24,149 nt of DNA, from the NCBI GenBank assembly GCA_038522635.1, contig JBCBJZ010000045.1:1-24149 (forward strand). Reading direction: 5' to 3'. A program made the position numbers and the translations under genes. The notes under the pieces were generated by a model. It worked only from the letters and a program-made list of their open reading frames with translations, did not search any database and was not told the DNA's origin. Below, in pieces: positions 14,976 to 22,226 of the stretch (positions are counted from its first letter, which is position 1; each line of letters starts with the position of its first letter). Source of the DNA: JBCBJZ01 sp038522635 (GTDB lineage: Bacteria > Pseudomonadota > Alphaproteobacteria > Rhizobiales > Hyphomicrobiaceae).

Positions 14976-16067
14976 TTAGCGATGCGTTGAGAAGGTGAAG
15001 GCGGACTGCAGCGCGTACATCATGCGGTCAAGCAGGAAGCCGATGAGACCGATCGTCAGCACAGCGACCATGATTTTCGCCAGCGACTGCGATGAGCCGT
15101 TCTGGAATTCGTCCCAGACGAACTTCCCAAGGCCAGGGTTTTGCGCCAGCATTTCAGCGGCGATCAACACCATCCAGCCGACCCCAAGGGACAGACGCAG
15201 CCCCGTGAAGATCAGCGGCAGCGACGAGGGGAGGATCAGCTTTGTGATCTTCTGCCAGGTCGGCAGGCGCAGCACGCGGCCGACGTTGATCAGGTCCTTA
15301 TCGACGCTGGCCACACCGAGCGAGGTGTTGATCAGCGTTGGCCACAGCGAACACAACGTCACCGTGATCGCCGATATGACGAGCGACTTGGGTAACCAGT
15401 CGCTCGGCGTCACATAGAGTGCCGAAACGACCATCGTGACGATCGGCAACCAGGCCAGCGGTGACACCGGTTTGAAGATCTGAATGAGCGGGTTGAGCGC
15501 GCCGTTCACCGCCTGCGATAGCCCGCACATGATGCCAAGCGGGATCGCGATCGCCGATGCGATCAAGAACCCTAGCGCGACGGTCTGAAGGCTTGTGAAG
15601 ATCTGGTCGATGTAGGTCGGTTTGCCGGTGTAGCGCCGCTGCTTCACCATTTCGGGCCGCCCGGCCTCGATCAGCTTTTGGTTGCGCGCTTCGACACGTG
15701 CGTAGAACCGCTCCTCTTTGCGCCGTTCCGCCACGTGGTCGGCGTAGAGGTTCTTCGTCTGCTCCCACACTTGGAGCGGACCTGGAATGGCGCCGAGTGA
15801 GGTTTGAACCTGCGGAGCGAAGTAGGCCCAGGCGCCAACAAAGGCGATGATGCCGATCAGCGGGATCACCAACTGGTGCTGCAGCTCGCGCATGTTCTCG
15901 CGCACGCTGTCGCCCACGATCATCTTGGCGATGGGGATCAGGAAGCCGAGCCCAAAAAGGCTGAGCCCGCCACCGGCGCGGTTGAGGATCGCGTGGATAC
16001 GCTCCTGACGCTTCTTCTTAAGCGCCGCGGCGTCTTCAACGTCGCGGAAATCGCTGGCAGTGGCCAT
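14976..16067 (-). CDS. nrtB: nitrate ABC importer permease
   Basis: The inner-membrane subunit of the nitrate/nitrite importer, 363 residues, longer than the usual 270-300. A charged N-terminal extension (about 1-45) precedes the first helix (VIPLIGIIAFVGAWAYF). A very polar stretch of about 65 residues follows (WEQTKNLYADHVAERRKEER ... KQRRYTGKPTYI). The helices of the binding-protein-dependent permease family come next, with TVALGFLIASAIAIPLGI, PLAWLPIVTMVVSALYV and, near the C-terminus, the EAA-type coupling loop (INVGRVLRLPTWQKITKLIL) that docks on the ATPase. The start ATG has AGAGGA about 9 bases upstream. A 193-bp gap with repeats and a stem-loop separates it from nrtA. Confidence 0.94.
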   Translation of the reverse strand: MATASDFRDVEDAAALKKKRQERIHAILNRAGGGLSLFGLGFLIPIAKMIVGDSVRENMRELQHQLVIPLIGIIAFVGAWAYFAPQVQTSLGAIPGPLQVWEQTKNLYADHVAERRKEERFYARVEARNQKLIEAGRPEMVKQRRYTGKPTYIDQIFTSLQTVALGFLIASAIAIPLGIMCGLSQAVNGALNPLIQIFKPVSPLAWLPIVTMVVSALYVTPSDWLPKSLVISAITVTLCSLWPTLINTSLGVASVDKDLINVGRVLRLPTWQKITKLILPSSLPLIFTGLRLSLGVGWMVLIAAEMLAQNPGLGKFVWDEFQNGSSQSLAKIMVAVLTIGLIGFLLDRMMYALQSAFTFSTHR

Positions 16068-16150
16068 GGCGTTGGTCCTCTTGTGCGAACGGGCGGGCGA
16101 AGGTGGTGAAGGCTTGTGGTGCGACCGGCGGGTTGCGATGTGACCGGTCA

Positions 16151-16188
16151 GGTGGGTGACGAACGGTCGGGTGGGGTGATGAACGGCG
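16151..16188. repeat. imperfect tandem repeat of 19 bp, two copies
   Basis: GGTGGGTGACGAACGGTCG (16151-16169) is followed directly by GGTGGGGTGATGAACGGCG (16170-16188). The copies align with two single-base gaps and one substitution. The second copy supplies one arm of the larger inverted repeat. It lies in the nrtA-nrtB gap. Confidence 0.6.
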
Positions 16189-16233
16189 CGTTTGCCCGGC
16201 GCCCATTCGGCCGCGCTTCACCCGCCGTTCATC
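16178..16233 (-). promoter_or_regulatory. intergenic stem-loop between nrtA and nrtB
   Basis: GATGAACGGCG (16178-16188) and CGCCGTTCATC (16223-16233) form a perfect 11-bp inverted repeat around a 34-base GC-rich loop, starting 27 bases after the nrtA stop. There is no U-run. Such stem-loops after periplasmic binding-protein genes can protect the upstream message and reduce downstream expression, as in malE-malF. That role here is inference. Confidence 0.5.
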
Positions 16234-16260
16234 GGGGTGTTTCGGTTGGAAAGAAGGCGC

Positions 16261-17658
16261 CTAGACTTTGGCTTTCCCTTTGAGGCCGATTTTCAGACTT
16301 TCCAAATAGGCGTTCGGTTTGCGGCCGTCGTAACCGATGTTATCGATGATATCTTCTGGCGGCGTTGGCGCCTTGAAGCCATCGGTCCCGTAGGGGAACT
16401 CGGATTTCTTCGCGTAACCGCCCTTAACGACCGCATCGGCGGCTTTCATGTAAATGTCCGGCCGGTACACTTTTTTCGCAACGTCGATATACCAGCTATC
16501 GGGTTGGTATTCGGCGATCTGGCCCCAACGGCGCATCTGCGAGAGATACCAGATCGCGTCCGAATAATAGGGGTAGGTTGCGAAGTAACGGAAGAACACA
16601 TTGAAGTCTGGAACCGGGCGTTTGTCGCCCTTTTCGTATTCAAACGTGCCCGTCATCGAATTGGCGATCACCTCGCGGTCAGCGCCGACGTATTCCGATT
16701 TCGCCAGCATCTCGACCGCTTTCATGCGGTTGGCGTTGTTGTTCTCGTCGAGCCAGATGGCAGCGCGGATCAGCGCTTTCGTGAGCAGCATCGTGGTGTT
16801 CGGGTTTTTGTCAGCGAACTCCTTGGTGATGCCGAACACCTTCTCCGGGTTGTTTTTCCAAATCTCGTAATCGGTGATGACCGGCACGCCGATGCCCTTA
16901 AAGACGGCCTGCTGGTTCCACGGCTCGCCCACGCAATAGCCGTGGATGGTTCCGGCTTCGAGGGTGGCTGGCATTTGCGGTGGTGGCGTCACCGACAGCA
17001 GCGCGTCGGCCTTGATGGTTCCCGAGACGTCGGTCGGTGAATAGAAGCCCGGGTGGATGCCGCCTGAGGCGAGCCAGTAGCGCAGTTCGTAGTTGTGGGT
17101 GGAGACCGGGAAAACCATGCCCATTTTGAAGGGCTTACCGTCGGCTCTGAACTTATCGACGACCTTCTTGAGCGCATCTGCCTTGATCGGGTGCACCGGT
17201 TTGCCGTCCGGCCCCTTCGGAATATGCGGCTTCATCATCGACCAGATCTCATTGGAGACCGTGATGCCGTTGCCGTTCAGGTCCATCGAAAACGGCGTGA
17301 TGATGTGTGCTTTCGTGCCAAATCCGATGGTGGCGGCGAGCGGCTGCCCGGCGAGCATGTGAGCGCCGTCCAATTCGCCTGTGATTACCCGGTCGAGCAG
17401 CACCTTCCAGTTCGCTTGCGCTTCAAGCGTAACGTAAAGGCCTTCTTCCTCGAAATAACCCAGCTCCTTGGCGACCGCGAGTGGTGCCATATCGGTGAGC
17501 TTAATAAAACCGAACTTCAATTCGTCTTTTTCGGGAACCACCAACGCTTGCGCAGGACGAGGTGCCGCGACGGCTGCAGCCGCACCGGCAGCGGCTGCCA
17601 TAACGCTTCGCCGTGACCAAAGCCCGGCTTTCTTTTCACCGTTCGCATCATCGCTCAT
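16261..17658 (-). CDS. nrtA: nitrate ABC importer substrate-binding protein
   Basis: The periplasmic nitrate/nitrite-binding subunit of the ABC importer, 465 residues. It carries a twin-arginine signal (WSRRSVMAAAAG, Arg16-Arg17) with a hydrophobic Ala-rich core and probable cleavage near PAQA (35-38), so it is likely exported folded. Family features are LKFGFIKLTDMAPLAVAKEL, ELDGAHMLAGQPLA, HNYELRYWLASGGIHPG, GYCVGEPWNQQAVFKGIGV and a long C-terminal lobe. AAAGGTGG lies just upstream of the ATG. It is the first gene after the leader with the terminator and ANTAR-like hairpins, so its transcription is probably gated by NasT. It is homologous to NasS encoded just upstream, which keeps the same fold without a signal peptide. 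Confidence 0.96.
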   Translation of the reverse strand: MSDDANGEKKAGLWSRRSVMAAAAGAAAAVAAPRPAQALVVPEKDELKFGFIKLTDMAPLAVAKELGYFEEEGLYVTLEAQANWKVLLDRVITGELDGAHMLAGQPLAATIGFGTKAHIITPFSMDLNGNGITVSNEIWSMMKPHIPKGPDGKPVHPIKADALKKVVDKFRADGKPFKMGMVFPVSTHNYELRYWLASGGIHPGFYSPTDVSGTIKADALLSVTPPPQMPATLEAGTIHGYCVGEPWNQQAVFKGIGVPVITDYEIWKNNPEKVFGITKEFADKNPNTTMLLTKALIRAAIWLDENNNANRMKAVEMLAKSEYVGADREVIANSMTGTFEYEKGDKRPVPDFNVFFRYFATYPYYSDAIWYLSQMRRWGQIAEYQPDSWYIDVAKKVYRPDIYMKAADAVVKGGYAKKSEFPYGTDGFKAPTPPEDIIDNIGYDGRKPNAYLESLKIGLKGKAKV

Positions 17659-17702
17659 AGGCGCACCACCTTTGCTTAGGATGTTTCAGATCCCCGCAGG
17701 GC

Positions 17703-17769
17703 AAAAAGAAAACGCCGCCGGTCACACAGGCCTATGACCAAGGGTCACGGACCGGTGACTGGCGGCGTT
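17703..17769 (-). terminator. intrinsic terminator (attenuator) in the nrtA leader
   Basis: On the - strand, arm 17769-17755 (AACGCCGCCAGTCAC) pairs with 17725-17711 (GTGACCGGCGGCGTT), giving 14 of 15 pairs with one A/C mismatch. It is followed at once by TTTTCTTTTT (17712-17703). The 29-base loop contains a further small stem (17735-17747). It lies 45 bases before the nrtA ATG, so transcripts would stop before the operon unless it is disrupted. Confidence 0.88.
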
Positions 17770-17821
17770 GCCAGAATACCCATCGAAGGACGTTACGACC
17801 GCTTCGCACCACCGTTGGCGC
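17759..17821 (-). promoter_or_regulatory. candidate ANTAR (NasT) two-hairpin RNA target
   Basis: Two 5-bp stems with six-base loops occur in the leader RNA. Hairpin 1 (17821-17806) is GCGCC-AACGGU-GGUGC and hairpin 2 (17774-17759) is CUGGC-AACGCC-GCCAG. Both loops have A at position 1 and G at position 4, the known ANTAR recognition pattern. Hairpin 2 shares its bases with the 5' arm of the terminator, so the two are mutually exclusive. The 31-base linker is longer than I would expect but can partly fold by itself (GAAG/CTTC). A further stem, GCCGC/GCGGC, lies just upstream (17826-17840). Confidence 0.75.
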
Positions 17822-17863
17822 AGACGCCGCAATCAGCGGCTATGAAGCTCTCGCGTGGTTGTG

Positions 17864-17891
17864 AAAATAAACCGCGACCTCAAGCTCGCAA
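17864..17891 (-). promoter_or_regulatory. possible sigma-70-type promoter for the nrtA leader
   Basis: On the - strand TTGCGA (17891-17886), a 16-base spacer and TATTTT (17869-17864) match 4 of 6 positions in each box. Transcription would begin near 17857, placing all leader hairpins inside the RNA. I found no sigma-54 GG-N10-GC site here by eye. Confidence 0.35.
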
Positions 17892-17931
17892 GTCCAAAGA
17901 TCATGCAATCTGCGGTGAAATGTTGTGCTCG

Positions 17932-17948
17932 TGCCCACCACGTGTGCA
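17932..17948. promoter_or_regulatory. possible NtrC-like operator
   Basis: On the - strand the site reads TGCACA-N5-TGGGCA, a partial match to the NtrC dyad TGCACC-N5-GGTGCA (9 of 12 positions). It sits about 40 bases upstream of the proposed -35 box. Nitrogen control would make sense, but the match is weak. The rest of 17892-18056 holds no other feature I can support. Confidence 0.3.
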
Positions 17949-18056
17949 ATGCAGCATCAAGCCAGCTCTGGAGTTAGCCGAAAGGCGCAAGGGGAAACCT
18001 TTCGTTAACCTCACCTCGCGTTTTAGCGAAGCGTACAGCTCATTTTTACCGGCTGA

Positions 18057-19346
18057 TCAAAGCCCGACATCATGCCCGACGTCGGGACCTGGGTCTTGCG
18101 GGGCATCATGTTTGGCAGCGGCATCGGCAGCGCGCAAAGCGGCCGTATAGCCGGCTACATCATCGGGGTCGAAGACGCGGCCGTCGAAGAAGCCGTCGGG
18201 CGCCAGGTGCAAACGCCCACGCGATGATCCGACCGCCGTGTCATGGCGCAGCGCGCCCTCGACCTTGGCGTTGGCCATCGGTAGATCGGCGGGCCCGTCC
18301 GCCAGCGCGGCGCGATAAATGTCGGGGCGCCAGGTCGCGGCAATCGTGTCCGCGTGCAACGCGTCGGGCGCCAGATCGCCCCAACGCACCATCTGGCTTG
18401 CAAACCATTGAGCGTGCGACACCCAGGGGAAGTTCACCGCTGAACCGGCAAAGCGCAAGAAGCCCTCGACCGGGTGCAGCGTGCCATCGGGGCCTGGCAG
18501 CGCCCGCGTAAGGCTGCGTCCGATCAGGTCGGCGTGTGCGCCGATCACGTCGCTGTCGGCGAGGACCTTCGTGAGGTCTTGCGCGTTGGCGGGGTCATCA
18601 CACCAGGCGCAGGCCCGATCGATGGCGCGGACGAGCCCGAGCAGCGCTTCGGTGTGCCCTTCGGCCCAGGTCGCGTTGACGGCGAGCACTTTTTCAGGGC
18701 TCCCGCGCCAGATGTGGGCGTTGGTGGTCAGGATCACACCGCTGCCACTCGCGACCGCCGCCGCCCCCCAGGGTTCGCCCGCGCAAAAGCCGTCGATGCG
18801 CCCGCTTGCAAGCGCCTGGGGCATCAGCGCTGGCGGCAACACCATGAAGTCGACGTCGCGTCCGGGGATCAGCCCGGCGCTCGCGAGCCAGTAGGCCAAT
18901 TGATAGCGATGGGCGGAGTGCGGGTGGACGATGCCAAACACCGGGGGCGGGCGCTGTTCATCACGTTGCTTACCAAACCACGCCCGCAACGCCTGAAGGT
19001 GCGTGTTGGGGTCAAGATCACCGGGTGGACCAAGGTCACGCATCGCGTCCCAGTGGCTGCGCGCAAGCGTTACCGTATTCGCACCGGTCCCAAAGCAGAT
19101 CGGCACGATCATCGACGTGCCGAGAGGGCCAAGCCCGAGGTTTGCCGCCAAGGGGAGCGGCGCCAAGGCGTGCGCCACATCGAGGTGGGCGATGCTGAGT
19201 CGGTCGCGGATGGTGGCCCATGACGTTTCGCGCGACAGCGTCAGCGCAACGCCTTCGCTCTGCGCGAAGCCACCGCGCGCTGCGATCAACAGCGGCGCAC
19301 AGTCGAGCAAGGGCACGAAGCCCGCGTTAATCGATACATCGGGCAT
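18057..19346 (-). CDS. nasS: nitrate sensor of the NasS/NasT system
   Basis: A 429-residue NrtA-like protein with no signal peptide or membrane helix, so it acts in the cytoplasm. The periplasmic-binding-protein fold is visible in INAGFVPLLDCAPLLIAARG, HRYQLAYWLASAGLIPG, GRIDGFCAGEPWGAAAV and TWRPDIYRAAL. Known NasS proteins hold NasT inactive and release it when nitrate or nitrite binds. It starts one base after the nasT stop (TGACATG), with AGGGGGG in the end of nasT, so the two are made together. The C-terminal 25 residues are polar and probably disordered. A 398-bp region separates it from nrtA. Confidence 0.92.
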   Translation of the reverse strand: MPDVSINAGFVPLLDCAPLLIAARGGFAQSEGVALTLSRETSWATIRDRLSIAHLDVAHALAPLPLAANLGLGPLGTSMIVPICFGTGANTVTLARSHWDAMRDLGPPGDLDPNTHLQALRAWFGKQRDEQRPPPVFGIVHPHSAHRYQLAYWLASAGLIPGRDVDFMVLPPALMPQALASGRIDGFCAGEPWGAAAVASGSGVILTTNAHIWRGSPEKVLAVNATWAEGHTEALLGLVRAIDRACAWCDDPANAQDLTKVLADSDVIGAHADLIGRSLTRALPGPDGTLHPVEGFLRFAGSAVNFPWVSHAQWFASQMVRWGDLAPDALHADTIAATWRPDIYRAALADGPADLPMANAKVEGALRHDTAVGSSRGRLHLAPDGFFDGRVFDPDDVAGYTAALRAADAAAKHDAPQDPGPDVGHDVGL

Positions 19347-19347
19347 G

Positions 19348-19944
19348 TCAGTCGCCCCCCTTGAGTAGGTCGGAGGCGATCAGCAGGCTCTCGGCAACAT
19401 CGATGATCCGACGGTTCTGGTCCATGGCCGTCTTGCGCAACGCCGCGTAGGCGTCCGGCTCGCTCATGCCGCGCGAACGCATCAGCACCGCCTTGGCGCG
19501 GTCGATGGTCTTGCGCTGGGCCAGTTCACCGCGTGCGACTTCAAGTTCACGCTGCAAGCGATCGAAGGCGTGAAACCTGCTGACGGCCATATCGAGGATG
19601 GCTTTCACCCGCTCTTTCTTCAAGCCATCGACGATATAGGCTGACACACCCGCTTCGATCGCCGCCTCGATGGAGGCGCGATCGGATTGGTCCACGAACA
19701 TCGCGACCGGGCGTTTGATGGCCCGCGACACCTGGAACATATACTCCAGTTCGTCGCGGTTGGGGTTCTCAAGGTCTATGAAGATGACGTCAGGGTCGAC
19801 GTCAACCAGCCGCCGCAGGATGTCCGGTACCGTCGCGAACATGGTGACGTCCGTATGCCCGGCCTCCTTCAGGCCTTCCTCGATGATCGAGGCTCGGATT
19901 TGGTTGGCATCGACGATGGCAACGCGCAGCGCTTTTTCGACCAT
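19348..19944 (-). CDS. nasT: ANTAR-domain antiterminator NasT
   Basis: A 198-residue RNA-binding response regulator. Residues 1-120 form a receiver-like domain (LRVAIVDANQIRASII, Asp57 in IFIDLENPNRD). A coiled-coil helix (about 125-145) leads to the ANTAR domain, TIDRAKAVLMRSRGMSEPDAYAALRKTA...NRRIIDVAESLL. NasT-type proteins bind paired hairpins in leader RNA and prevent termination; a matching leader is present before nrtA. Control is by NasS binding rather than phosphorylation, as far as is known for the family. The start has no visible ribosome-binding site, and an in-frame TGA lies 9 bases upstream, so no longer form is possible. It is co-oriented with the upstream HupE-like gene, 93 bases away. 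Confidence 0.95.
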   Translation of the reverse strand: MVEKALRVAIVDANQIRASIIEEGLKEAGHTDVTMFATVPDILRRLVDVDPDVIFIDLENPNRDELEYMFQVSRAIKRPVAMFVDQSDRASIEAAIEAGVSAYIVDGLKKERVKAILDMAVSRFHAFDRLQRELEVARGELAQRKTIDRAKAVLMRSRGMSEPDAYAALRKTAMDQNRRIIDVAESLLIASDLLKGGD

Positions 19945-19963
19945 GGCGCATCATGTGTGCGCC
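19945..19963 (-). promoter_or_regulatory. hairpin abutting the nasT start codon
   Basis: GGCGCA and TGCGCC form a 6-bp stem with a 7-base loop ending directly at the nasT ATG, where a ribosome-binding site would be expected. It could limit translation or be incidental. An exact TGCATGCA palindrome lies just upstream at 19970-19977. Confidence 0.3.
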
Positions 19964-20037
19964 GCAACATGCATGCAAGGGGCGAATGTCGCGGCGCAGC
20001 AATTTTTAGGCGTGAAAGACCGTGCGCCTGCGTGGGC

Positions 20038-21186
20038 TCACACCACGGCGACCGTCCGCTCGATCGCCCAGTAAGCGCCGATGGCGGCGATCACGAGCGA
20101 GGCCGGCACCGCAATCCAGCCGCGGTACCAGGGACGCGCGCGGAACCACAGCCCAACCGCCAGGAAGGCAAGCGCGATCACCGCCAGTTGGCCGAGCTCA
20201 ACGCCGATGTTGAACCCGATCAGTGCGGGCACGAACTGCGCCTGCGGCAGTCCGAACTCGCCCAGCACGGAAGCGAAGCCCAGCCCGTGCAACAGGCCAA
20301 ACGCGAACACCAAGGCCGGGCGCCAGCGTTTCAGATCGGAGGCGATGATGTTTTCTACCGCCACGTAGACGATGGATGCTGCAATAAGCGGTTCAACGAT
20401 GCTGGCCGGTACGTTGACGACACCGAGCGCGCCGAGCGCCAGCGTCACCGTGTGCGCCAGCGTGAACGCGGACACCTGCCATAGCAGCGGACCGATCCGC
20501 GGCGACAGAAAGAACAGCCCCAGGACGAACAAGATGTGATCGAGGCCCTTGGGGATGATGTGGTCAAAGCCGACGCCGATGTAGCGCACGAAGGTGGCCC
20601 AACCGCCTTCGCTGCTCACACCCTTCACGCTGATTGGCGGCGACATCTCCCCGCCCGACAGCAACCCCGTATAGGCGGCCTCTTTCGCCAAGCCCTGCTG
20701 GCGCACGATGAGGCGGCCGTAACTGCGCGTCCAGCCGACCTGGACAGGGGCTGTGGCGTCGGCCTTGAGCTTCAGCACCGATGTGCGGAGTTGAGATAGA
20801 TTGCCCACCGGCGGCACGGTCAGGCCGACCAGTTGCGGCGTCACGGGGCCGGTCTTGTCGCGCAAGGTGAAATTCTTGGCGATGGTCGGCCAGGCTTTGC
20901 GAAATGCCTCCTGCAAGGCAGCCGGCTCCAAAGCCCGCAGTCGGTTGTAATCGGGGGCGTTGCTCGCGTTGTCGGTGTTGTCGAGCCCGTCAAGCTGGAT
21001 CCCGGCGATGAAGGCTTCCACATTCAGTGCTATGGAGAGGTCGACGGTGCCGCTCTTTACCGTGACATCCGCGATCGAAGGGCGGACTTCATGGGCATGG
21101 GCGACAGGTGGCGGCACGAAGGCGATGAAACCGGCGATGAGAACAAGGCAACTGAAGATGAAAGCGATGGTGCCGGTGCGGCGCAT
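20038..21186 (-). CDS. HupE/UreJ-family membrane protein
   Basis: A 382-residue protein. The signal peptide is residues 1-31 (MRRTGTIAFIFSCLVLIAGF..., cleavage near AHA/HE). An exported N-terminal domain of about 155 residues comes next, then about six or seven membrane helices of the HupE/UreJ-2 type. His-containing motifs typical of the family are FDHIIPKGLDHILFVLGLFF, FTLAHTVTLALGALGV and FGLLHGLGFASVLGEFG. Relatives are proposed nickel/cobalt permeases, but direct evidence for this longer group is scarce. The frame is open upstream to 21381, but that part is the shadow of the divergent gene and the signal peptide fixes the start at 21186. Divergence from a DUF4198 protein suggests a joint role in metal handling (inference). 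Confidence 0.85.
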   Translation of the reverse strand: MRRTGTIAFIFSCLVLIAGFIAFVPPPVAHAHEVRPSIADVTVKSGTVDLSIALNVEAFIAGIQLDGLDNTDNASNAPDYNRLRALEPAALQEAFRKAWPTIAKNFTLRDKTGPVTPQLVGLTVPPVGNLSQLRTSVLKLKADATAPVQVGWTRSYGRLIVRQQGLAKEAAYTGLLSGGEMSPPISVKGVSSEGGWATFVRYIGVGFDHIIPKGLDHILFVLGLFFLSPRIGPLLWQVSAFTLAHTVTLALGALGVVNVPASIVEPLIAASIVYVAVENIIASDLKRWRPALVFAFGLLHGLGFASVLGEFGLPQAQFVPALIGFNIGVELGQLAVIALAFLAVGLWFRARPWYRGWIAVPASLVIAAIGAYWAIERTVAVV

Positions 21187-21199
21187 GATGGGGGTCCCC

Positions 21200-22051
21200 G
21201 TGAGACGATGGTTCCGTGGCGACGCGCTTGGCGCAGCGGTGGCCTTGGCGGTGGTGGGTTTGGCGGCTGACGCCCTCATGGTGTCGGCGCGGGCGCATGA
21301 GGTGTGGATCGAGCCTGAGCGGTTCCAGGTGGAAGCCGGCGCGCCCACGTCTGTAAACGTAAAGAACGGTGAACGGTTCATAGGCCAAGCGTTGGTCTAT
21401 CTGCCAAGCGACTTCAAGCGCTTTGAACAACGCCTGGGGCCAGCGGCAAAGCCGATCGATGGCCGGATGGGCGATACGCCGACGGCGCGCGTGACCTTTG
21501 CCAAACCGGGCCTTCACACGCTGCTGTACCGCTCTACGGCTTCAACCTTGAGCTACGAGCGCTGGGAGAAGTTCGCGCGGTTTGTAAAGCACAAGGCCTT
21601 CAAGGATGTCAGCGTGCGCCATGAGGCGCGGGGCTTGCCACGCACCGGCTTCAAGGAGGTCTATACGCGGTTCGCGAAAGCGCTCGTGGCGGTGGGCCAC
21701 GGCCGTGGCAACGATCAGCGCATCGGCCTTGAGACCGAAATCGTGGCGATGGCGAACCCGTTCCGGACTGCGGGTGGCTCGCTGCCCGTGCAGGTGCTGT
21801 ATCGGGGCAAGCCGCGCACGGGGGCGCAGGTTGAGATCTTTCGCAAGACGCCTGAGGGCACCGTCAAGATCGAAACCGTGAAGACGGATGCGCGGGGTAT
21901 CGCCCGGGTGCCGATCGAGGGTGGCGCCATCTATCTGATCGATGCGGTGGTGCTGCGTGAGCCATCGGCGGCGGTCGCGAAAGAAACCGGCGCCGTATGG
22001 GAGACGCTTTGGGCGTCTTTGACGTTCGAGGTCCCCGCACGTGGAAAATGA
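21200..22051 (+). CDS. DUF4198-type secreted protein
   Basis: A protein of about 283 residues. The GTG at 21200 (MRRWFRGDALGAAVALAVVG...) gives a clean signal peptide ending VSARAHE; ATG codons at 21185 and 21188 are also possible and would overlap the start of the divergent gene. The mature protein begins HEVWIEPERFQVEAG, the signature opening of the DUF4198 family of periplasmic proteins often found near metal transporters. It continues with two beta-rich halves; the second (about 185-250) resembles a carboxypeptidase-like or Ig-like fold (GKPRTGAQVEIFRKTPEG, KTDARGIARVPIEGG). It probably works with the HupE/UreJ-like protein. The frame stays open far upstream of the signal peptide, which I regard as accidental. 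Confidence 0.82.
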   Translation: MRRWFRGDALGAAVALAVVGLAADALMVSARAHEVWIEPERFQVEAGAPTSVNVKNGERFIGQALVYLPSDFKRFEQRLGPAAKPIDGRMGDTPTARVTFAKPGLHTLLYRSTASTLSYERWEKFARFVKHKAFKDVSVRHEARGLPRTGFKEVYTRFAKALVAVGHGRGNDQRIGLETEIVAMANPFRTAGGSLPVQVLYRGKPRTGAQVEIFRKTPEGTVKIETVKTDARGIARVPIEGGAIYLIDAVVLREPSAAVAKETGAVWETLWASLTFEVPARGK

Positions 22052-22088
22052 GAGGCGCGCGCGCGTCGACCGCCGAAGCACGAACGGA

Positions 22089-22118
22089 GCCGGTCAGTTC
22101 ATCTCGATTCTGACCGGC
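22089..22118 (+). terminator. stem-loop after the DUF4198 gene
   Basis: GCCGGTCAG and CTGACCGGC form a perfect 9-bp stem with a 12-base loop 37 bases after the stop codon. No T-run follows. It could end transcripts from either side in the convergent 175-bp gap. Confidence 0.5.
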
Positions 22119-22182
22119 CGCCAGAAGCAGGCACGCCGCAACAATGGCGAAGCGGAACCGACATCTAAGCTTTAGGTTTGCC

Positions 22183-22225
22183 GTTCATCTTTCGCCTCAG
22201 GCGATTCCACCTGAAGCCGATGAAC
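22183..22225 (-). terminator. two-part stem-loop after the gamma-glutamyltransferase gene
   Basis: An outer 7-bp stem (GTTCATC/GATGAAC) and an inner 8-bp stem (GCCTCAGG/CCTGAAGC, one wobble) lie directly beyond the stop codon. No T-run is present. It is a terminator or 3'-end stabiliser candidate. Confidence 0.4.
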
Positions 22226-22226
22226 T

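Noticed and set aside
17741..17758. GTCAC-N6-GTGAC hairpin in the nrtA leader as an ANTAR hairpin
   Set aside because: Its six-base loop lacks A1 and G4; the hairpins at 17806-17821 and 17759-17774 fit the pattern and the terminator overlap better.
17659..18056. Sigma-54 promoter in the nrtA upstream region
   Set aside because: No GG-N10-GC arrangement with TGGCAC/TTGC-like boxes was found by eye on the - strand.
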